Shown here in pieces: positions 63,000 through 64,000 of a DNA stretch of 64,000 nucleotides. The notes under the pieces are model-generated. The model worked only from the letters and a program-made list of their open reading frames with translations, searched no databases and had not been told where the DNA came from. Each line of letters opens with the position of its first letter. Position 1 is the first letter of the stretch. Source of the stretch: Candolleomyces eurysporus (taxonomy: Eukaryota > Basidiomycota > Agaricomycetes > Agaricales > Psathyrellaceae); NCBI GenBank assembly GCA_027579435.1, contig JANBPK010000927.1, forward strand, positions 1 through 64,000, given 5' to 3'. A program made the position numbers and the translations under genes.

Positions 63000-64000
63000 C
63001 TAAAGTTCCACGATTTTTAACTGTTGACTCCGACGTCCTCTCCAACCTTGACACAGAAAATAACACTCGCTCGACTCCGCGCGGCTTGAGGCTGGCTTCA
63101 CAACCCGAACAAAATTGAATCTTGATTCGAGTTTTTCGATCCGAAACTTGTCCAGCTCAGGGTGAGCGAAGTATTTCATGCTAGAATGAGCGTCAGCATC
63201 ACAGTCCGTTGAGCCGTGGAAACGCGACTTACAGAATGACACCACCTCTTTTGCGCCCGATGCTTGTTGCGGTACGCAGATGCTGTTTAGCGAACGAGAG
63301 GACAGCTTCACAAATACGGAGACTTGATTGAACATCATGGATCTCGTTACCGGATGCGTTGGCAGCCATATCTGAAAGGATTACATCAACCTTGCTACCC
63401 GGACTACCTTTGGCTGCCAGTAAACCGTGGATGAGCTTTCCGGTCTCTGGGGCCAGAAAGTCAGCAACGATCGGATGTACGCCGTAAATTGGCTGCATCC
63501 GCAATAAATCAACGGCGACAATTGTTCCGCGACCGCCAGCAGGTCTGGCTTCGATGTCGTCGATGTTGAGGGGATCAAAATTGGTTGCTTTGGTAGGCGG
63601 CTGTTTTTCTGTCGTGATGATCCTATCATTGGAATCGTCCAGAGTCGGTTTCACTCGTCGTTTGGGCTGCTGGCCAACTGCAAGACTCCATCCCGCGTTC
63701 CGGACACTTGCAGGGCCTCGTGACGGGGTGTTACCATCCGGCGGGAACCCGAATTTGCCAGCGACGACCTGGCTCCAGCCTCCAGGTGCAGCACCGAGGT
63801 CGACCACTGCTTGAACGTCTTGTTTCGAGAGAAAATTATCCCACTGGTTGTCTATTTCAAGCAGTTTGAAGGCAGACCTTGACCGGTAGGCTGCTGGGTC
63901 TGCTAGACGCTTCTTCACGTATGGATCATTGAATTGTCGGGCGATCCATTGTCGGGACGATGAATGCTTTGATAGCAGGCTGAGAGTCGGTCGAAAAGAC
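63000..64000 (-). CDS. MRM2: FtsJ-type rRNA 2'-O-methyltransferase (MRM2-like), 5' end outside window
   Basis: The frame is open from the right edge to 63233, followed by an intron (GT at 63232-63231, AG at 63182-63181) and a last exon 63180-63000. The edge sequence reads 'SSSRQWIARQFNDPYVKKRL', as expected in the family N-terminus. RrmJ/FtsJ catalytic residues are visible: Lys in 'SRSAFKLLE', the SAM site 'VVDLGAAPGGWSQ', Asp in 'ILSDMAANASG', Lys in 'LMKYFAHPE' and Glu in 'SSECYFLC'. Mrm2 methylates a uridine in the peptidyl-transferase centre of mitochondrial large rRNA; the bacterial FtsJ/RrmJ does so in 23S rRNA. An insertion of about 65 residues (63745-63550) between the SAM motif and the second acidic motif is longer than in bacteria. 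Start codon and any transit peptide lie outside. Confidence 0.88.

Overview
The window is nuclear DNA of a filamentous basidiomycete, most likely an Agaricomycete. The evidence is many short (about 45-70 nt) GT-AG introns, a full KDZ transposase gene, a DUF6699-type protein, and proteasome, peroxiredoxin and 2'-O-methyltransferase genes of fungal type. I cannot name the species. I joined exons by hand from splice sites and reading phase. A product length given as exact comes from exon sums divisible by three.

Layout. (1) 1-8.9 kb is a transposon-type block: a partial gene leaving the left edge, an apparently intact 10-exon KDZ transposase (1063 aa), a long minus-strand gene with a Zn2Cys6-like cysteine cluster and coiled coils, and a divergent small gene. 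(2) 8.9-12.4 kb is AT-rich and has no convincing gene. It holds a CACTA-type MITE of 272 bp, minisatellites and decayed repeats. (3) 12.4-24.3 kb carries an F-box/LRR-like gene extended by an array of about 24-aa acidic repeats, a long Q/S-rich four-TM membrane protein, a 1-Cys type-II peroxiredoxin and a DUF6699-like protein. (4) 26.2-33.2 kb carries a single-pass membrane protein, a doubtful small secreted protein, proteasome beta-7 (PRE4) and a HAM1-like protein. (5) 34.3-63.0 kb is the main object: three tandem genes of 13 exons each, encoding proteins of 2631, 2630 and 2686 aa. Each has two sacsin-type repeats with Hsp90-like (GHKL) ATPase motifs and a C-terminal BTB/POZ domain. Promoter, spacer and 3' flanks were duplicated with the genes. 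(6) The right edge carries an MRM2-type FtsJ rRNA methyltransferase on the minus strand, truncated by the window.

Sequence quality matters here. At least ten frame breaks all behave as one surplus base, mostly in G or C runs, and one is an N. Removing them restores open frames whose summed exons are divisible by three, so most 'broken' genes are probably intact. Two in-frame TGA codons (6348-6350 and 13626-13628) are not explained this way and could be real CGA-to-TGA nonsense changes.

Taken together, the housekeeping genes (proteasome, MRM2, PRX, HAM1-like) form an ordinary background. The novelty is the giant sacsin-BTB array. A chaperone-like ATPase carrying a possible Cullin-3 adaptor domain suggests a link between folding and ubiquitination, but this is inference.
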